Shown in pieces: positions 60,801 through 64,000 of a stretch of DNA of 64,000 nucleotides; within the stretch, counting starts at the first letter, position 1, and every line of letters starts with the position of its first letter. The DNA is from Akkermansia muciniphila. GTDB taxonomy: Bacteria > Verrucomicrobiota > Verrucomicrobiia > Verrucomicrobiales > V1-33. A program made the translations under genes and the position numbers. The DNA lies in the NCBI GenBank assembly GCA_945900785.1, contig CAMDJM010000021.1:1-64000 (forward strand), given 5' to 3'. Below the pieces are notes generated by a model. It ran no database searches, was not told where the DNA came from, and saw only the letters and a list, made by a program, of their open reading frames with translations.

Positions 60801-61609
60801 AAAATCCGCTGCTGCTCCTCCCCGGCCATCCGTCCATACAATCCCAACACCTCCACCCCACTGCCCAGGCTGCCCTCCAACTGATCCTTCAGCTCCCGGA
60901 TGTCCCGCTCCGTCGGCAGGAACACCAGCACATCCCCCTCATTCGATTCCATCCACACATCCTCCACCGCCCGCGCCGCCGCCGTGATGAAATCCCCCTC
61001 CAGTTCCTCCCCCATTGGCCAATAACGGATCTCCACCGGATACGTCCGCCCGCTTACCTCGATCACCGGAGCCCCGCCGAACGCCTCCGAAAACGTCGCC
61101 GTATCAATCGTCGCCGAGGTAATCAACAACTTCAGCTCCGGCCGTTTTTGCAGCAGCCCCTTCAGATAGCCCAGGAGGAAATCCACATTCAGCGAGCGCT
61201 CGTGCGCCTCATCAATGATGATCGCCGAGTAAGCCCGCAGCATCGGATCGCTCTGGATCTCCGCGAGCAAAATCCCATCCGTCATGAACTTCAGCACCGT
61301 GTCCCCGCTGGTATCATCATTGAAGCGCATCTTGCAGCCAACCAGACCACCCCACGGCACCTGCATCTCCTCCGCCACCCGTTTGGAAATACTCATCGCC
61401 GCCACCCGCCGCGGCTGCGTGCAGCCGATCCGCCCCCGCTCCGCCAGCCCCGCCTCCAAGCACATCTTCGGGAGCTGCGTCGTTTTCCCCGACCCCGTCT
61501 CCCCCGCCACGATCAGCACCTGATGCTCCCGCAACGCCGCCACAATACGGTCCCGCTGCCCGGAAACAGGAAGATCAACCGGATAACGAATGAGAGGAGC
61601 AACAGACAC
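57869..61609 (-). CDS. hrpA: HrpA-like DEAH-box ATP-dependent RNA helicase
   Basis: About 1246 residues from the GTG at 61609 (VSVAPLIRYP), close to the 1300 of E. coli HrpA. Helicase motifs: I GETGSGKTTQL, Ia TQPRRVAAMS, II IIDEAHERSL, III SAT, V-like TNIAETSLTIP, VI QRAGRAGR. The OB/ratchet region and the long HrpA-specific C-terminal domain (DUF3418-like) follow, ending [31 protein letters not shown]. HrpA resolves stalled ribosomes and mRNA structures. The ORF track extends to 62059, but that part is an unrelated YhcG remnant joined by chance in frame. Confidence 0.93.
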   Translation of the reverse strand: MSVAPLIRYPVDLPVSGQRDRIVAALREHQVLIVAGETGSGKTTQLPKMCLEAGLAERGRIGCTQPRRVAAMSISKRVAEEMQVPWGGLVGCKMRFNDDTSGDTVLKFMTDGILLAEIQSDPMLRAYSAIIIDEAHERSLNVDFLLGYLKGLLQKRPELKLLITSATIDTATFSEAFGGAPVIEVSGRTYPVEIRYWPMGEELEGDFITAAARAVEDVWMESNEGDVLVFLPTERDIRELKDQLEGSLGSGVEVLGLYGRMAGEEQQRIFSPGKKRRIIAATNIAETSLTIPRIRYVVDTGLARMSRYAPRTRTKRLPIEEVSQSSANQRAGRAGRLSDGICVRLFDQENYENRPRFTQPEIQRSNLAEVILRMKAFKLGEIESFPFLNPPLPASIRSGYELLHELGALTDVHEMTPMGHELARLPLDPSLGRMLLQARQEQVLPEILVIAAGLSIPDPRERPEEAKDAARQAHAAFGHPSSDFLTLLKIWQAATAANAWRSSNALRKLCRGSFLSFVRMREWRDVYSQLADTMGMRGPELPELRMADGPQADAVHRAVLSALLGHVARREERNVYKGAGNRQVQVFPGSHVFERSKKLPKGATPEKSKQPAFIMAAEIVETSQLFARTLAGIQPEWVVEVGGHLCEFRYSEPLWDEKTGRVLALERVLLHGLELKRSRVDYGKIDPVSATEIFIRYALLEDSGAVTHPFHAANRRLRDKLETVFARARSQRTFMVMEALYDFYKARLERISSVHDLNRLVQSKFKTDPDFLLATEADLTGGREEVCDPLQFPDTVQLGNSVLPVSYAYRPGGERDGVTVEVPVEVAQHLTSGKMQWMVPGLRAEIIGVLLRALPKATRKRLMPYEHKIKEITESFDPGAGDFLIGLSKFITNRYDIPVMAADWPADSLPEYLKPRVQVVDRQRQVLAVSRNLDEVRREGKEQAGESAAWLSAVSRWEKTNLTGWTFGDLPESVVVETLGGVAVLGWPGPVLEKDSKVSLRLHQTRAAAESAAPAAVRKLAELALVKDIAWLQKELRTLAAAPAVKPKQVIGFQDALARVGTQLSSDAYVSSDVPALALEHLLKHSLRLIPLRPLTGERFKEMTEQARRGLPSLAGRVREMTKTINALIAQLRSTERRYGALEEDLARLVPPDFLKHTPHERLEHLPRYLKAMLQRGERAWLSPVKDAERARLLVPFRDWKSQVPEANYEAFRWLLEEFRVSVFAQELGTAQPVSAKRLEALLEEV

Positions 61610-61702
61610 AGCAGGAAAAAGGAAAAAACCACCCCCGCCCCCAAGACAGGAACAGAGCCGCCCACTCTGACCCATACTTTCCCATCCGCACGGGGAAGTT
61701 CG

Positions 61703-62059
61703 GAGGTCGAGGTAAAAATCATCGCCGCCCACTTCCAGATGAACCCTCCTGCCGACGAAGGCAAAGCCCGCGCCCAACTCAAGGAGAAACCTTTGCACAT
61801 GATCCATCAGGGCCTGCTCCACTTCGGCATCGCGGCGGGGATCGGCGGTGCCAAGGAAGTCGAAGAGGTAGGGGTCTTTGAAAAGTTGAGCGGCGAGGTC
61901 AGAGTCCGCCGGGGGCATGGTAAGGGCAAAGTTGTTCAGGGCCTTGCCTGCGCGGAGGTGGAGCTGGCTTTGAATTTGCATCTCCAGGATGCTTCGGCTC
62001 CAGACGTGGGCGATGGTCTCGCGGATGTAAAAGTCGCGCGCGGCTGGGTCTTTGACCAT
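61703..62059 (-). pseudogene. Remnant of a YhcG/DUF1016-type PD-(D/E)XK nuclease
   Basis: 119 residues read MVKDPAARDFYIRETIAHVWSRSILEMQI, then KALNNFALTMPPADSDLAAQL, KDPYLFDFLG, and FAFVGRRVHLEVGGDDFYLDL, the middle of a YhcG-type nuclease up to the first catalytic Asp. The ExK half and the C-terminal end are missing; the frame goes on through a Gly-rich low-complexity linker into hrpA. The N-terminal part is also gone. YhcG proteins are frequent in mobile and defence regions. Confidence 0.75.
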
Positions 62060-62268
62060 CTGGGCTGAGGGAAGGTAAGCAGGGGTTGGTGCGCTGACAA
62101 GTTATTACGGACGGAATTTCCGCACACCCACGTGCCCTGAATGACCCCACTCTCCCAGTCCTATTCAAACTTACGGCGGGCAGAACAATAGGATGAGGCA
62201 CCGGGGCTCACCGTGCCCGGCTTCGCGCTAACGCACCGCCGCCGCACCTGAGGTTCCGGAGCCTCCCG

Positions 62269-63903
62269 CTAGGGACCGACCGCCGCCGGGGAAACCCGGT
62301 AGGGCGTGGCCTGCTCAAAGGCGTAAGCATAGGCCAGGAGGTCGGCGTCCTTGCCTGGTTTTCCGATCAGGGTGACGCCGTTCGGCGTGCCGTCCTGACC
62401 GAGACCCAGTGGCACAGTAATGGCCGGATAGCCAGCGGTGGCGTAGAGTTCGGAGTGGCTGCCGCCCAAGCTGACCAGCACTTCCACCCTGGCACTGACG
62501 AAGGCCTGATCCAGCAGCGTGGCCATTTCCTGACGGAGCTTCAGGGCCAGGGCTTCGTAGGCTTTGGGTAGGGTTTCCTCCGTCGCTCCCAGCTCTTTCA
62601 GAAGCGGGGGCATCAGTTGGGCACCCAGATCAATCAGGTTTTGCCCCCGGGGGATGCGGGTTTCGGGCTTGGCGGCGTTGTAGGCTTGCAGCGCAGCGAT
62701 GGTTTTCATGGGCGACCCGGTGGAGGCGATAAAACCCAGAGTGTCCACCTGCAAGCCGAGGAAGATGAGAGGCAGGATCCGGGGCTTGGCGGCGAAGGTA
62801 TCGGGCACCTCGCATACCGCCGCTTTCGCCTTGCTGAGACCTTCATCCATGCGCCGCAGCCATTCCCTGGTTCCGCGGGATGGGTCCGCTCCGGTCAGGC
62901 TGGCGCGCAGCACGCCCGTGGCAACGCCTTCCAGGGCATTGGGCTTCAACCCGGCGGCATAATCTGTGTTCTTTTCATCCATCACGCCCAGCAGGATGGC
63001 GGCGTCTGATACGTTGCGGGCCATGGGACCGGCGGAATCCTGAAACCGGATCAGGGGCACCACGCCGTCTCCACTGACCACGCCCAGGCTGGGTTTCATG
63101 GCCACCACGCCATTGCAGGAGCCGGGCGAGATCAGGGAGCCTGACGTTTCCGAGCCAACGCTGATCACAGTGAGTCCAGCGCTGATGGAAATCGCCGATC
63201 CACTGCTGGAACCGGAGACCGGCAGGCCGTTCCGGTAGGCATTCACGCCGATGCCGCTGATGGCATTGTAGCCGGGTGGCTCCGTGGTCAGGGAACCGGC
63301 CAGTTCCGATAGGCTGGCTTTACCGAGAATGACCGCGCCCCCTTCGCGGAGACGGCGGGTCACGGTGGCGTCGCGGGCCGGCGAATGGTTCAGCAAAATC
63401 TCGGCCCCGGCGGTGGTGTGCAGCGGCGCGGCGGTGCCGATGTTATCCTTGAGATTCAGGGGAATGCCGTCCAGCGGCCCGCGTCCCTGGCCAGCCGCGC
63501 GGCGGCGGTCGGCTTCCCGGGCTTCCTCCAGACAACGGGGGTTCAGCTCCAAATAGCTGCGCAGGCTTTCATCGTAGCGCTGGATGCGGCTGAGGAACAG
63601 CAGTGTCAACTCCTCCGAGGTGCACTGGCCCGCTTTCAGGGCGGACTGAATATCTGTCAGGGTAGCCTCCCGCACCAGATCATGCAGCGCAGTCAAACGC
63701 ACCGGAGCGATTTTTTCCAGATCCCGCACAAAGGGCGCGAAATCCAACTGCCGCAGTCGGGGCAGCGGGGTGTGGACCGAAGGGGTGGCATCGGTTTTAA
63801 CTGGAGGGTCCTGCTGCGGGTGGCTGCATAGTGTCACCCCAGGAGCGAGCAGGAGAAGGAGGGCGGGGCAGACAGGGCGTGGAACCCATGAGGAAGGATT
63901 CAT
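62269..63903 (-). CDS. Secreted amidase-signature enzyme
   Basis: 544 residues with a signal peptide (about MNPSSWVPRPVCPALLLLLAPGVTLC, possibly a lipoprotein). The amidase signature follows with Lys in DGIPLNLKDNIG, Ser in SGSSSGSAISISAGL and the nucleophile Ser in SVGSETSGSLISPGSCNGVVAMKP, the Ser-cisSer-Lys triad. The rest matches GatA-like amidases in length. Being exported, it is not a tRNA amidotransferase; amide or peptide-like substrates outside the cell are likely. The window's last 97 bp hold its upstream region. Confidence 0.9.
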   Translation of the reverse strand: MNPSSWVPRPVCPALLLLLAPGVTLCSHPQQDPPVKTDATPSVHTPLPRLRQLDFAPFVRDLEKIAPVRLTALHDLVREATLTDIQSALKAGQCTSEELTLLFLSRIQRYDESLRSYLELNPRCLEEAREADRRRAAGQGRGPLDGIPLNLKDNIGTAAPLHTTAGAEILLNHSPARDATVTRRLREGGAVILGKASLSELAGSLTTEPPGYNAISGIGVNAYRNGLPVSGSSSGSAISISAGLTVISVGSETSGSLISPGSCNGVVAMKPSLGVVSGDGVVPLIRFQDSAGPMARNVSDAAILLGVMDEKNTDYAAGLKPNALEGVATGVLRASLTGADPSRGTREWLRRMDEGLSKAKAAVCEVPDTFAAKPRILPLIFLGLQVDTLGFIASTGSPMKTIAALQAYNAAKPETRIPRGQNLIDLGAQLMPPLLKELGATEETLPKAYEALALKLRQEMATLLDQAFVSARVEVLVSLGGSHSELYATAGYPAITVPLGLGQDGTPNGVTLIGKPGKDADLLAYAYAFEQATPYRVSPAAVGP

Positions 63904-64000
63904 GTGAGGGTGCGGAGGATGTTTCAGAGGAAAGATTTGCGCTGGTGCATCTGCCTGACTAACGCTTTCCCATTCTACCCATGCCTCCCCCCAGGCCCCC

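Noticed and set aside
57869-62059. A 1396-residue YhcG-HrpA fusion protein as listed in the ORF track
   Set aside because: The YhcG part lacks both ends and its ExK half, the joining linker is low-complexity, and a GTG start fits the normal HrpA N-terminus.

Overview
The window looks like chromosome of a free-living, fairly high-GC member of the Verrucomicrobiota or a close PVC-group relative. This is inferred from content, not from a search. The pointers are an ECF-type sigma remnant with the typical FLTKHREE / RGGGAEH and RHLIAIVSR ends, a secreted SUMF1-domain protein, the WDSET...DAHFGREKYQ TPR family, a standalone OvoA-type methyltransferase, a MoxR-DUF58-DUF4129-SpoIIM-RDD operon, secreted proteins with SHD1-like ends, RAYT/REP debris, and start codons that mostly follow pyrimidine-rich leaders instead of Shine-Dalgarno sequences.

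Layout. 0-5.5 kb: the 3' end of an IS3-family element cutting into a small gene, then NamZ-like muramidase, an OGG-like glycosylase, a decayed ECF sigma gene, a PIN toxin behind an antitoxin remnant, and CorA. 5.6-16.3 kb: SUMF1 protein, a two-component system, an SGNH hydrolase, an orphan PotA-type ATPase, a D-cysteine-desulfhydrase-like enzyme overlapping a nucleotidyltransferase, an ovothiol-type N-methyltransferase, an M29-like aminopeptidase and small proteins. 16.4-21 kb: a low-GC gene sits between an MBL-fold hydrolase and a broken copy of that hydrolase's 3' end; then a rhodanese and an AsmA-like protein. 21-23.1 kb: a secreted protein and hisC. 23.3-24 kb: two gene fragments meeting head-on.

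24.2-31.1 kb is a Pel exopolysaccharide synthase locus (pelD, pelE, two small membrane proteins, pelF, pelG, and a frameshifted membrane gene). It encodes the inner-membrane synthase parts, but no pelA, pelB or pelC is present here. pelD, the c-di-GMP receptor subunit, carries an in-frame TAA although the RxxD I-site downstream of it is preserved. Heptameric AATAACC repeats precede both pelF and pelG and overlap the pelF stop. 31.4-35.6 kb: an LpxR-like deacylase, a small lipoprotein, and molybdate transporter modABC. 35.7-37 kb: a secreted LVIVD-type protein broken at a C10 tract and by a TAG. 37.2-48 kb: thioesterase, membrane protein, PaaK-like ligase coupled to a LolD-like ATPase, then RDD, SpoIIM-like, a DUF4129/DUF4350 protein, MoxR, DUF58 and DUF1287.

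48.3-56.2 kb: envelope genes, including a YiiX-like papain-fold protein, three thioredoxin-fold secreted proteins, a beta-barrel protein with an internal TGA, and a FecR-domain protein ending early at a TAA. 56.3-62.1 kb: hrpA, a TPR gene downstream of it, then a deleted copy of the hrpA 3' end (the same arrangement as at 16.4 kb), with a YhcG-nuclease remnant upstream of hrpA. 62.3-63.9 kb: a secreted amidase. Overall, housekeeping genes are intact while several surface and polysaccharide genes carry single-base lesions. That points either to recent decay or on/off variation of surface functions, or to sequence error.
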